In this document: positions 9,501-17,310 of the stretch, one piece after another
Layout: every line of letters begins with the position of its first letter
How positions within the stretch are numbered: position 1 is the first letter of the stretch
From: Calditrichota bacterium
GTDB taxonomy: Bacteria; Calditrichota; Calditrichia; Calditrichales; Calditrichaceae
NCBI GenBank assembly: GCA_024278755.1
Contig: JAJRSO010000012.1
Coordinates: 1 to 64,000 of the forward strand
Length of the DNA: 64,000 bases
Direction: 5' to 3'
The notes under the pieces: model-generated
The model's input: the letters and a program-made list of their open reading frames with translations, nothing else
Told to the model about the DNA's origin: nothing
Database searches by the model: none
Position numbers and translations under genes: made by a program

Positions 9501-10666
9501 TTGCGCACCCGTTCCGGCGTAAAAGAGGGATATTGTGATAAAATCAATCCGCTTACCGCCGATGTCATCGGAGCGCTGAACGAGGTGCCGCTCACGATAT
9601 TATAACCGCCGCCCACAGCCGTACTGATAATGCTGTCCCCCGGAGCGGACAGGTCTAATGTCGGGCCATAAGTCGAAAAACCCGCCGGATAATCGTGAAT
9701 GGTTGTGGCGCCGACGGAAATGGTTTCCGAAAGTCCGGCCGGATAGAGCATTTGATCGGTTCCGCTGTTTCCGGCCGAGGCAACGAGAACCAGCCCCTGC
9801 TCATGAGCAAAATGAATCACATCCCGCAGCAATTGTGAAAGCGCTTCGTCCCCAAAGCTCATATTCAGGATACGGGCGCCGTTATCAACGGCATATAAAA
9901 TAGCGCGAGCCACATCGTCTTCTTCGAGATAGCCGCTGGCCGTGCCGGCCCGTAGCGCCATTACGCGTACACCCGGTGCAATGCCGGTAATTCCCAGCAG
10001 ATTTGTCTGTGCGGCGATAAGACCGCTTACCTGCGTACCGTGACCGCTGCCGAACTCGTCCATCGGATCGTTATCTTCATCGAGGTAGTCGCCACCGTCG
10101 GCAAAGCGCGGCGCGTCCGTAAAATCCCAGCCGATCACATCATCCACATAGCCGTTGCCGTCGTCGTCAACTCCGGCAATTCCGTTTTTTTCCGCTTCGT
10201 TCTGCCACAGACTGCCCTGCAAATCGGGATGGGTGTAATCCACACCCGTATCGATAACGCCGATAATTACGGAGGAGATTCCGCGCGTTTTCTTCCAGGC
10301 ATTCAAAACTTTTAGTTTATCAAGATACCATTGCTGTTTAAATAAACTGTCCCGCGGAACGCCTTTTATTTTAAAACGGCCGACCGGTTCGGAAAAATCG
10401 ATGAACTTTTCATTCCGTAAATCGGACAGGAAACCGGAATCGGACTGAACGGTTAACCAGTTGCTAAAATATGCTTTACGGTAGACAGCCTTTAAAGAAA
10501 CGCCGCTCCGCTTAGCGGTAAGTCCGGGAATGCGATTAAACTGTCCGCTGAGAAGATTGCTGCGCTGTTTTAAGCCCGCTTCGGTTAGACGGACAAAATA
10601 CGTTCCGGCCGAAAGAGAGGAAATCATAAACAGAAGAACGAATGTTTTAAATAGAATATTTTTCAT
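6590..10666 (-). CDS. Giant secreted S8 (subtilisin-like) protease with FG-GAP repeats and sorting domain
   Basis: A 1358-residue exported serine protease. It has a signal peptide (1-20), a propeptide-like stretch (about 20-115) and an S8 catalytic domain (about 120-415). The triad is Asp139 (VIDTGVD), His209 (GHGTQVSG) and Ser362 (GTSFSAP), with oxyanion Asn300. A Ca-binding FG-GAP/VCBS-like region follows (about 645-1000), with repeats such as DLNGNGKPEV, DVDSDGLGDM, DLDGDGAKEI and DFNGDGTEEL. Next come a fibronectin type III-like domain (about 1010-1090) and Ig-like sequence. The last 80 or so residues (YPQPIRP...GIYLYEIKT...GKIVVVR) look like a T9SS type A sorting domain. It is probably a cell-surface or secreted protease or adhesin. 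The gene runs directly into coaE. Confidence 0.93.
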   Translation of the reverse strand: MKNILFKTFVLLFMISSLSAGTYFVRLTEAGLKQRSNLLSGQFNRIPGLTAKRSGVSLKAVYRKAYFSNWLTVQSDSGFLSDLRNEKFIDFSEPVGRFKIKGVPRDSLFKQQWYLDKLKVLNAWKKTRGISSVIIGVIDTGVDYTHPDLQGSLWQNEAEKNGIAGVDDDGNGYVDDVIGWDFTDAPRFADGGDYLDEDNDPMDEFGSGHGTQVSGLIAAQTNLLGITGIAPGVRVMALRAGTASGYLEEDDVARAILYAVDNGARILNMSFGDEALSQLLRDVIHFAHEQGLVLVASAGNSGTDQMLYPAGLSETISVGATTIHDYPAGFSTYGPTLDLSAPGDSIISTAVGGGYNIVSGTSFSAPMTSAVSGLILSQYPSFTPERVRNILKTSADDILYSGWDVYTGAGRLNADKALAVQESGILEIQNPPLNFSTAADTLWISGTALHPDIQRVELLYGIGKEPLHWNAISSLERQQVLRDTMGFVRLNALPDTILQLKLKMQLLNGRYDELHRPVEIDRTAPKISAVKIVPMFDGAGRACLITFTSDDLCRATLHLRPCGSETFSDEVSFPYESVHQVIKLPGGAYSGCFEFYLEAQNNSGLSSTEDNGGQYFSFNLDFDSDWTEFSPLPWELPAGYLLDKSVDLNGNGKPEVIISRYAEDASFGPLEIYEFSEGQFDLRLRTGFIAIPRDAGDVDSDGLGDMILGYGQRSFLFEANTSAGYPTQLVWQDTVNFWAAGYGDLDGDGAKEIIGRRDSLYLVLETIADNSFNEIAALSNPTAGGNQYGTPKIQKNDFNGDGTEELVFGDYDGDVLIWSKDADGTFKLLDTVRATQQDATGLITANGSSLFIASHGANESYYEHEADTRYWSIDYFVFKQNTNVFFLKETLYFSGYKNQKDFDSGIRVVRISGKQYLFAGLYPNLYVFRIDEDALRLVWFRSDARTNAILTADLDQNGREEFYYNTGTKIVGFSSGEAARPAFPFAFNALPLDSNRIFIQWSAVQGAQAYQVFRGTNKDSLRLSTTVSAESFTDSGLDEETQYFYAVATLDSAFAVPHSFLSIIDSARTSKPPRLIGARALNNRQLQLRFNEEILLSAAQPALIRLRGLQQSAESAIIMSDKRSLLCSFSGPFRDEKTDTIHVMNVFDRSGVPVDRRFDWQTFSFYSDMEEPYLKKSVIVSRMKIRLYFSNSMEAHSLKQIQNYILTPSGEVEEVVLLDSVHTAVQLRLSANSLAGAFGRPAYLELRNLIGSNGVPLRETNRLNLFSEVEGLSHLLIYPQPIRPEHTTLLFAKLPQYVEISIFNINGGRIWHFKDQTLFGGVEWNLKDTSGRRVSSGIYLYEIKTDTRHKLGKIVVVR

Positions 10667-10994
10667 AAACCCGTTTGAATTAAAAGATACGGAATCGTAT
10701 CAATATCCGTTTTTGTTATGTTTATGAAAAGGTACATCGAATAGCTAAATCTGTCAATTCAATATCAAGGTATTAAATATCAGAGCCGCCGAACTGTCTT
10801 TAACAGATGTATTCTTTTTAATGAGCGTTTTGAGACAGGTATTTTTATGATGCAAACCTTGTGGTAAGTCTGATGAATTTCCTGCAATAACCATGGATTG
10901 AATAACCATGGAATTTTGCCGGCATTCCGCTTGCGGGAAGCGTGTGGAAAACGGTAAACACCACAAGGCCGGGCTTTAGCCCAAATAATTGAGC
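10667..10994. other. Intergenic with short palindromes and a direct repeat
   Basis: 328 bases without a gene. The left part is the leader of the subtilase gene. At 10886-10912 the 12-base word AATAACCATGGA occurs twice, three bases apart. An imperfect TTCCGC/GCGGGAA inverted repeat lies at about 10925-10937, and GGGCTTTAGCCC at 10971-10982 just past the TPR gene could be part of its terminator. The cluster of small palindromes looks like decayed repeat DNA. Confidence 0.5.
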
Positions 10995-12629
10995 TTATTC
11001 CTGCATCTTAACGATTTTATCTAAGAATTCGATCTTTTTCTGAAAGCGTTTACTATCCGGTTCATTCTCAGACAGGGCAATAAAAACCTGACGGGCGTCT
11101 TTAAATTTCTTCTGGGCGATTAAAATTTCGCCAAAGGTGGGCGTCAACAAACTGGGGTTTTGTAAAATATCCTCGATATTCACATCTTCATCGTCCAATA
11201 TCACGGCCTCTTTTGTACTGAGATTATCCATAGCTTTTACAGCAGGCGCTTCGGCTTTTTCTATCTTTTCGATAACTGCATCAAGGGCGTTGATATCGCT
11301 CGGTTCTTCGATGGCTTTTTCTTCTTCCTGTTCACGGTGCAATTCGGCGGATTTTTCTATCTCTTCCTCCACGGCAAACGAGGCCTTGGTGGACATTAGT
11401 TCAATTTCGTCGGCAACCTTATTCATATCTTCAATTACATCTTTGGAAAGCGTATCTTTTGGAGTTTCTTCTAAATCCTCCGAGCGTTGTTCCCGGAAAA
11501 TAACCGACGTATCCAAAAAGGAGCGTTCTTCCACCGGCTGCTCCGGTTCTGCAGGTTCCTTTTGCTCCGCATCGGCAGGAAGCACTTCCTCATCATCTTC
11601 CTGAAAATAACCTTCAATCAAAGTGGAAAAATCATCTTCCGTATTATCAAACTGATCCAAATCCAGCGGTTTATTAAACGAATTGTTTTCGTCCAGTCGT
11701 TCTTCGATATCATTGCGCTCAAAATTTTCCCTTTCCTCTTCGGGAGATTCGGTCAATCCGGTAATATCTTCCAAATCCAAACCGGCGCTCTCTTGAATCG
11801 GCGCTAATTCCACGGCGGGTTCTTCTTCGGTAAATAGTTCTTCCACGACATTGTTTAATTCCGATTCGGTAAACATTGCCGATTCTTCCGTCACGTTCTC
11901 GGCCGCGTCTTCGAAAACGGGCATTTCTTCCGGCATTGTTTCCGCTGGTATTTCCTCCACCGCCGGGATATCCGTTTCGGATAAAGCCTCAGTTTCCATT
12001 TCCGGCGCAGATTCGGGCTCGGGTTCTCTCCTATCAGGGATATCATTTTCCTGAATTTGTTCCGCTTCGTGAAAGGTCTCTTCCTTCGTTTCGGGATCGA
12101 GCATGGAAAGCGGCTCATCTCCCGCAGGGAGTTCTGCTTCCAAATCAGCTTTGGGTACATCGTCGACGGAAGCTACTTCTGCGGGCTGTGCCGCTTCTTC
12201 CTCTTCTACAAAAGCGCCCGCATCTGTTTCCTGTGGTTCATCGGATGCGTCAAAATCAAGCAGTGTTTCATCGGATAGCGGCTGCGCAGGTTCCATATCC
12301 GCTTCCGAAACGTCAAATACATTTTCACTGCGCAGAAAATCCATCAGTTCCGTATTCAGCGGATCGTATGCCGCCATGGTTAGCAAGGCATCGTTTCCCT
12401 TTTCACGCCATTTATTCTGGTAATTAAGGTAGGCCAGCGCTTTAAGCGCTTTGAGGTGGCCGGGACTGTAATACAATGTGCGCTCGAATTCTTCACGGGC
12501 TTCTTCGGTTTGGTCCAGCACTTGGTAGCAACGGGCCAATACATAGTGGCCTTCCGCATAAAACGGAAAACGCTTTACGCCTTCTTCACAAAATTGCAGA
12601 GCTTCTTCGGCGGCATCCGAATTAAGCAT
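10995..12629 (-). CDS. TPR protein with long acidic linker
   Basis: 544 residues. The N-terminal 100 or so residues are tetratricopeptide repeats (EEALQFCEEGVKRFP, EGHYVLARCYQVLDQTEEA). About residues 110-400 are extremely rich in Glu, Ala, Pro and Ser and probably disordered. The C-terminus (about 490-540) returns to a TPR-like helical pair (FGEILIAQKKFKDARQVF). This resembles an interaction scaffold; the TPR/acidic layout recalls FimV-type proteins, but no LysM or membrane segment is visible. The frame stays open upstream of ATG 12629 for 14 codons (ILFAHKAANM), which also look like TPR sequence, so the true start may lie upstream at a non-standard codon. It may be co-transcribed with lptE. 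Confidence 0.8.
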   Translation of the reverse strand: MLNSDAAEEALQFCEEGVKRFPFYAEGHYVLARCYQVLDQTEEAREEFERTLYYSPGHLKALKALAYLNYQNKWREKGNDALLTMAAYDPLNTELMDFLRSENVFDVSEADMEPAQPLSDETLLDFDASDEPQETDAGAFVEEEEAAQPAEVASVDDVPKADLEAELPAGDEPLSMLDPETKEETFHEAEQIQENDIPDRREPEPESAPEMETEALSETDIPAVEEIPAETMPEEMPVFEDAAENVTEESAMFTESELNNVVEELFTEEEPAVELAPIQESAGLDLEDITGLTESPEEERENFERNDIEERLDENNSFNKPLDLDQFDNTEDDFSTLIEGYFQEDDEEVLPADAEQKEPAEPEQPVEERSFLDTSVIFREQRSEDLEETPKDTLSKDVIEDMNKVADEIELMSTKASFAVEEEIEKSAELHREQEEEKAIEEPSDINALDAVIEKIEKAEAPAVKAMDNLSTKEAVILDDEDVNIEDILQNPSLLTPTFGEILIAQKKFKDARQVFIALSENEPDSKRFQKKIEFLDKIVKMQE

Positions 12630-12725
12630 ATTTGCCGCTTTATGGGCAAATAAGATGGAATCGGTTCCTGCTTAGCTTACAGTTTTACGCGCAGTGTACA
12701 TTCTTCTCTCCCGTATATTTTTTTA

Positions 12726-13235
12726 TTACCAGCCACCTAAAACGGCGTCTACTATTTTTTCCACAATCTGTTCCAGCGCCGTGTCGATGGCAACATCCCG
12801 TTCGTCCAAACCGGCATCTTCGTTCATCAGACCGTAGTCGTCAAAATTGCGCTCGAACAGAACTTTATTCTTTACGACGTCTTCGCATTTAACTTTAACC
12901 CGTACGGTCACTTTATACTCCGTTACCGCTTCGCCTGTTTTTACCACGGCCGGCGCCGTATGTATGGAATTGATTGAACCGGTCAGCACCAGATCGGCCT
13001 TTGTTTCATCTTCAAGACGCAGGGTATTATCCTCGATAAAGGCGTCGGTCAGCATATCGGTTAACTTTTCGCGCACACCGGCATTGGGCGTTGGATCGTT
13101 AAATAAAGGAATGGCAATGCTTTTCAAATGCGACGGAAGCGCTCCTTTAAACGAATAATAGCCACAAGAGCTGAGCAGGAAAAGAAATAAAAGTAGAAAC
13201 ACTCTGCCCGTTTTTTGAATATCTCTGCGACTCAT
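12726..13235 (-). CDS. lptE: LptE-family LPS assembly lipoprotein
   Basis: An outer-membrane lipoprotein predicted to plug LptD during lipopolysaccharide insertion. Residues 1-23 form a lipoprotein signal with lipobox LSSC and the modified Cys at 24. The following CGYYSFKGALPSHLKSIAIPLF is the classic LptE opening. The remainder is the alpha/beta fold ending in the ALEQIVEKIVDAVL helix. Its 169 residues fit the family. The start codon overlaps the stop of the upstream sigma-54 activator by four bases. It implies an LPS-bearing outer membrane. lptD is not in the window. Confidence 0.85.
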   Translation of the reverse strand: MSRRDIQKTGRVFLLLFLFLLSSCGYYSFKGALPSHLKSIAIPLFNDPTPNAGVREKLTDMLTDAFIEDNTLRLEDETKADLVLTGSINSIHTAPAVVKTGEAVTEYKVTVRVKVKCEDVVKNKVLFERNFDDYGLMNEDAGLDERDVAIDTALEQIVEKIVDAVLGGW

Positions 13236-14377
13236 AATCCGTACTCTTTAATTTTTCGGTACAAGGTGCGCTCGCTTATCTGTAAAGCACGGGCGGTTTT
13301 TCGACGGCTGCCCATATACTTATCTAACGTTTCTTTAATAAGTTGCCGCTCCATTCCGCTCATGGTACTGGGAGAAACCGCCTTATCATTTTCCTCCGAA
13401 GCGGACGCTGGATCTCCCACGACATTATTCGTCCGATCGGTCATTAAACGGCTAAGCATCTCTTTCACTTCGGTCATGTCCAGTTTTAAGGAAATTAACG
13501 TACGGTAAATTAATTCGCGCTCAGCCTGATCCGGTGTTTTATTAAGCGGTACGGGCAGATTTTCGGAATCTGTTGTCGACTGCTGCATATTTAACGAAGA
13601 GAGTACATACCCCGAACGGACCACTTCGCCTTTGTTTAGAATGATGGCCGTTTCTACAAAATTACGCAACTCCCGGACATTTCCCGGCCAATGGTAGCGC
13701 ATCATTGTATCGATCGCTTCCGGAGCAAACCCTTTAAAGGGAATACTGTTCTTTTCGGCATAATCCGCTGCAAATATCTTAGCAAAATGGGGAATGTCCT
13801 CGAGATGTTTCCGCAAAGGCGGAATGTTCAGAGTAATTGCTTTCAGCCGGTAATAGAGGTCGCGGCGAAATTCATTATTTTGCACAGCCCGTTCCAGATT
13901 TTTATTAGTAGCCGCGATGATCCGCACATCCACTTTAAAACTTTCGGTGCCGCCGACCCGCATCACTTCCGATGTTTCCAGCACCCGCAACAGTTTCACC
14001 TGTGTGTTTAACGGCATTTCACCGATTTCATCTAAAAAAATAGTGCCATGGTTGGCCGCTTCGAAATAGCCTTTTTTCTGACCAATGGCACCCGTAAACG
14101 ATCCCCGCTCGTGGCCAAACAGTTCCGATTCCAAAATCCCTTCGGGAATGGCGCCGCAGTTCACTGAGATAAGCGGCCTCTTTGCGCGTTTGCTTAAGTA
14201 ATGAATAGCATTGGCCACCACTTCTTTTCCGGTACCGCTTTCACCGATAATTAAAACGGAAAGCTCGGTAGGCGCAACCGTAACAAGCGTCTGAACAATT
14301 TCTTCCACTTCTGCCGAATGGCCGTAAAACCCTATTTGCTGTTGAATTGATTCGATGGAGGCGGTAGTATCCTGCAA
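13232..14377 (-). CDS. Sigma-54-dependent transcriptional activator without receiver domain
   Basis: An AAA+ enhancer-binding protein of 381 residues. The N-terminal sensory part is almost absent (about 20 residues). The AAA+ domain has Walker A GESGTGKE (45-52), a GSFTGA loop (92-97; the consensus is GAFTGA), Walker B around TIFLDEIGEMP, and a sensor/R-finger region. A Fis-type helix-turn-helix sits at about 340-381 (RRKTARALQISERTLYRKIKEYGL region). With no receiver or ligand domain it is probably controlled by level or by a partner. It overlaps lptE by four bases, so lptE and the activator share a transcript. Its target promoters are unknown. Confidence 0.92.
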   Translation of the reverse strand: MQDTTASIESIQQQIGFYGHSAEVEEIVQTLVTVAPTELSVLIIGESGTGKEVVANAIHYLSKRAKRPLISVNCGAIPEGILESELFGHERGSFTGAIGQKKGYFEAANHGTIFLDEIGEMPLNTQVKLLRVLETSEVMRVGGTESFKVDVRIIAATNKNLERAVQNNEFRRDLYYRLKAITLNIPPLRKHLEDIPHFAKIFAADYAEKNSIPFKGFAPEAIDTMMRYHWPGNVRELRNFVETAIILNKGEVVRSGYVLSSLNMQQSTTDSENLPVPLNKTPDQAERELIYRTLISLKLDMTEVKEMLSRLMTDRTNNVVGDPASASEENDKAVSPSTMSGMERQLIKETLDKYMGSRRKTARALQISERTLYRKIKEYGL

Positions 14378-14432
14378 GGAGATTCCTTTTGGTTATAAGA
14401 TTTAAACGCTATAATTTATTAATAATTGTCCG

Positions 14433-15428
14433 TCAAATCAATGTACGTTTAAGCAAATAGGCAACAATACTATTTACATCCATTCCTTCGGCCTCGGCGC
14501 CGTACGACAGAACCAGGCGGTGGCGCAGAACAGGAACGGCCATGGCCCGAATATCGTCCATATCCGGCGTAAAACGGTTATGCAGTAAAGCGCGTACTTT
14601 AGCGCCTAAAATTAGATACTGTGATGCGCGCGGCCCGGCGCCCCAGCGAATCCACTCTTTAATTTTCGGGTCACTGTCGCCATTTCCGGGACGGGTGGCT
14701 GCGGTAAGTTTTACAGCCGCTTCGATTATGGCGTCTGCCACCGGAACGCGTCGGACAAGCCGCTGAAACTTAATAATATCTTCTTTATGCAAAACGGTTT
14801 TGAGTGCCGGTTCCTCCTCATAAGTCGTGCGCCGTACGATTTCCGTTTCCTCTGCAAATACGGGATAATCCAGCCACAGGCTGAACATAAAACGGTCTAA
14901 CTGTGCTTCGGGCAGCGGATAGGTACCCTCTTGTTCGATGGGATTTTGAGTGGCCAAAACAAAAAACGGTTTATCCAGTTCAAACGTATGCCCTGCGGCA
15001 GTAACCCGGTATTCCTGCATAGCCTCAAGCAAAGCGCTCTGTGTTTTGGGCGGCGTCCGGTTTATTTCATCGGCCAGAACAATATTGGCAAATACAGGAC
15101 CTTTGATAAATTTAAATGCCTTTTGTCCGCTGGATTTATCCTCTTCCAGGATTTCGGTGCCGGTAATATCGGAAGGCATTAAGTCCGGCGTAAACTGAAT
15201 ACGCGAAAACTGCAATCCCAGCGCCTGACCCAGAGAGCGGATGATCAGTGTTTTGGCTAGACCGGGCACTCCCACCAACAGGCAGTGTCCCCTGGCAAAC
15301 AGGGCGGTTAGCAGTTGCTCTAAAATTAAATCCTGTCCTACGACGACCTGTCCCATTTCTTTTAAAACAGACTGGTACGCCTGCTGAATCTGTTCGGCTG
15401 TCTGCACATCTGCGCTCTTTGAATTCAT
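14433..15428 (-). CDS. MoxR-family AAA+ ATPase
   Basis: 331 residues. Walker A is GVPGLAKT (about 58-65) and Walker B is VLADEINR, followed by the MoxR signature PPKTQSALLEAMQEYRVT. A sensor 1 region ATQNPIEQEGTYPLPEAQ and a C-terminal lid domain complete it. MoxR proteins act as chaperones that help assemble or activate enzyme complexes and are often next to DUF58 and von Willebrand genes. No such partner is present here, so its client is unknown. It is transcribed ahead of the sigma-54 activator with a 55-base gap. Confidence 0.92.
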   Translation of the reverse strand: MNSKSADVQTAEQIQQAYQSVLKEMGQVVVGQDLILEQLLTALFARGHCLLVGVPGLAKTLIIRSLGQALGLQFSRIQFTPDLMPSDITGTEILEEDKSSGQKAFKFIKGPVFANIVLADEINRTPPKTQSALLEAMQEYRVTAAGHTFELDKPFFVLATQNPIEQEGTYPLPEAQLDRFMFSLWLDYPVFAEETEIVRRTTYEEEPALKTVLHKEDIIKFQRLVRRVPVADAIIEAAVKLTAATRPGNGDSDPKIKEWIRWGAGPRASQYLILGAKVRALLHNRFTPDMDDIRAMAVPVLRHRLVLSYGAEAEGMDVNSIVAYLLKRTLI

Positions 15429-15470
15429 TCGGAATCGCCCCTTGAGATTTATCGGCTAATTGGTTAAATT

Positions 15471-16583
15471 TTGGCGAACTTATATCAATATCATTTTAAA
15501 AGCAAATTGGAGTCCGACATACAGAGCGTATTAGATTTAAATCCGGAACAAATAGAAACCTATTTTTCGGAAATCGGAGAACCCAAGTTTAGAGGCGCTC
15601 AGTTATGGAAAGGCGTCTATTCCGCGGGTTATACCGATTTTACTCAATTTACCGTTTTTCCCAAATCTCTGCGCGAAAGGCTCGCATCCGATTTTTCTTT
15701 GCGTACCTTCTCTTTAATCGATACAACCACTTCACCCGTGGATGAGACCGTTAAATTTTTATGGCAGATGACGGACGGCTATAAAATTGAAAGCGTAATT
15801 ATTTACGAAGGGAAACGGGTTACTTTTTGCATTTCCTCACAAATTGGCTGTCCGCTGGATTGTAAATTTTGTGCTACCGGAAAAATGGGACTGTTACGAA
15901 ATTTAACCCATGCCGAAATTGTGGAACAGGTTATGCAAATGAAAATGCGCAGTAAATATCCTCCGACCAACATTGTTTTTATGGGAATGGGCGAGCCTAT
16001 GCTTAATTACGATTCGGTAATGCGGGCCGCGGAAATTTTAAGCGAGCCCGAAGGATTGGCCTTCAGCCGAAAGAAAATAACCATTTCCACCAGCGGTATT
16101 ATTGACGGTATCCAACGCATGGCCAACGAAGACCGGCCCTTTTCTTTGGCTATTTCGCTAAATGCACCGAATCAGAAAACCCGCGAAGCGGTGATGCCCA
16201 TCGCCCGAAAGTACCGCTTAAAAGAGTTGATGCAGGCCGCAAAACATTACACAAAAATTACAAAAAAACGCATTACGTTCGAATATGTCCTGATGGACGG
16301 CATCAATACCAGGGATGCCGACGCACAAGCTCTGATTGAACTAACAAAGGGAATTCCCTGCCGCATCAATATCATTCCCTGCAATTCAGATGACCCGCAT
16401 TATCAACCGCCATCCGATGCGGTTATTCAGCATTTCGATCAGCTGGTAAATAAAAACCATCGTACCATCACCGTTCGCAACCGAAAAGGCTGGGAAATCC
16501 AGGCCGCCTGCGGGCAGCTTTATGCCACCAATGAAAAAAATAAAAAAGCAACCCTGTATAAAACCTTAAAACATGTGGAGTAA
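15471..16583 (+). CDS. rlmN: 23S rRNA (adenine-2503-C2) methyltransferase RlmN
   Basis: A radical-SAM enzyme that methylates C2 of A2503 in 23S rRNA, and often A37 of some tRNAs. The cluster motif is Cys127, Cys131 and Cys134 in GCPLDCKFCATG. The catalytic cysteine pair appears to be Cys120 and the Cys in QAACGQL near residue 348. GMGEPMLNYD is the conserved SAM-site motif. Its 370 residues match the family. The frame opens only two codons before TTG 15471 and has no ATG nearby, so a TTG start is implied. It lies four bases upstream of adk. Confidence 0.95.
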   Translation: MANLYQYHFKSKLESDIQSVLDLNPEQIETYFSEIGEPKFRGAQLWKGVYSAGYTDFTQFTVFPKSLRERLASDFSLRTFSLIDTTTSPVDETVKFLWQMTDGYKIESVIIYEGKRVTFCISSQIGCPLDCKFCATGKMGLLRNLTHAEIVEQVMQMKMRSKYPPTNIVFMGMGEPMLNYDSVMRAAEILSEPEGLAFSRKKITISTSGIIDGIQRMANEDRPFSLAISLNAPNQKTREAVMPIARKYRLKELMQAAKHYTKITKKRITFEYVLMDGINTRDADAQALIELTKGIPCRINIIPCNSDDPHYQPPSDAVIQHFDQLVNKNHRTITVRNRKGWEIQAACGQLYATNEKNKKATLYKTLKHVE

Positions 16584-16586
16584 TGA

Positions 16587-17237
16587 ATGTACATAATTTT
16601 ATTTGGCGCACCAGGAGTCGGCAAAGGAACGCAGGCAAAAAGAATCAGCAGAGAATACGGAATCCCCCAGATCTCCACCGGCGATATGTTGCGCGAAGCG
16701 GTTCGTGAGAAAACGGAGTTAGGCAAAAAAGCAGAAGCCATTATGAACCGCGGCGAACTGGTTCCCGATGATTTGATGCTAAATCTTATACGTGAACGCA
16801 TTTCAAAACCCGATTGTGCGAAAGGGTTAATTTTAGACGGTTTTCCACGTACAACGCCACAGGCCGAAGAACTGTCCAAATTAATGGGAGAAATGCAACT
16901 CCCTCCGTTTACCTGCATCGAAATAACCGTTCCCAGTGAAACGATCATAAATCGACTGACCTCCCGCATGACCTGCAGTAGTTGCGGCAAAGATTTTAAT
17001 CCGGTATTCACCGAAGTTCCGACCAATATGAAATGCACTAAATGCGGCGGCGCAATTATTACCCGCTCGGATGATAATAAAGAGACCATTCAAAAAAGGC
17101 TGAATGTTTATAATGAACAAACCGCACAAGTAAAATACTTTTATAAAGACAAGGGCCATTTTTTCAGCATCGACGGCGACAGGGATGTTTCGGAAGTGTA
17201 TACTTCCATTAATGACATATTGCATCGTTTAAGATAG
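16587..17237 (+). CDS. adk: Adenylate kinase (zinc-type LID)
   Basis: Interconverts ATP + AMP and two ADP. The P-loop is GAPGVGKGTQ (7-16), with the AMP-site motif ISTGDMLR and the DGFPRT motif near 84-89. The LID domain holds four cysteines (130, 133, 150, 153), so it is a zinc-binding adenylate kinase. Its 216 residues are a normal length. It follows rlmN by three bases, and the signalling lipoprotein gene begins about 70 bases later. Confidence 0.97.
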   Translation: MYIILFGAPGVGKGTQAKRISREYGIPQISTGDMLREAVREKTELGKKAEAIMNRGELVPDDLMLNLIRERISKPDCAKGLILDGFPRTTPQAEELSKLMGEMQLPPFTCIEITVPSETIINRLTSRMTCSSCGKDFNPVFTEVPTNMKCTKCGGAIITRSDDNKETIQKRLNVYNEQTAQVKYFYKDKGHFFSIDGDRDVSEVYTSINDILHRLR

Positions 17238-17310
17238 TTTTATCCAATTCATTAGGCAGGCGGCGATTAAAATAAGACTAAAGCAACTTTCGGGTAGAGT
17301 GTCTCTATTT

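Noticed and set aside
10754-10966. Minus-strand 70-codon ORF upstream of the subtilase gene
   Set aside because: It lies over the short palindromes and has no ribosome site; cysteine-rich, random-looking translation.
11137-12427. Several long plus-strand ORFs opposite the TPR gene, including Ser-rich ones
   Set aside because: They are antisense shadows of Glu/Ala codons in the acidic linker, so their Ser-rich look is an artefact.
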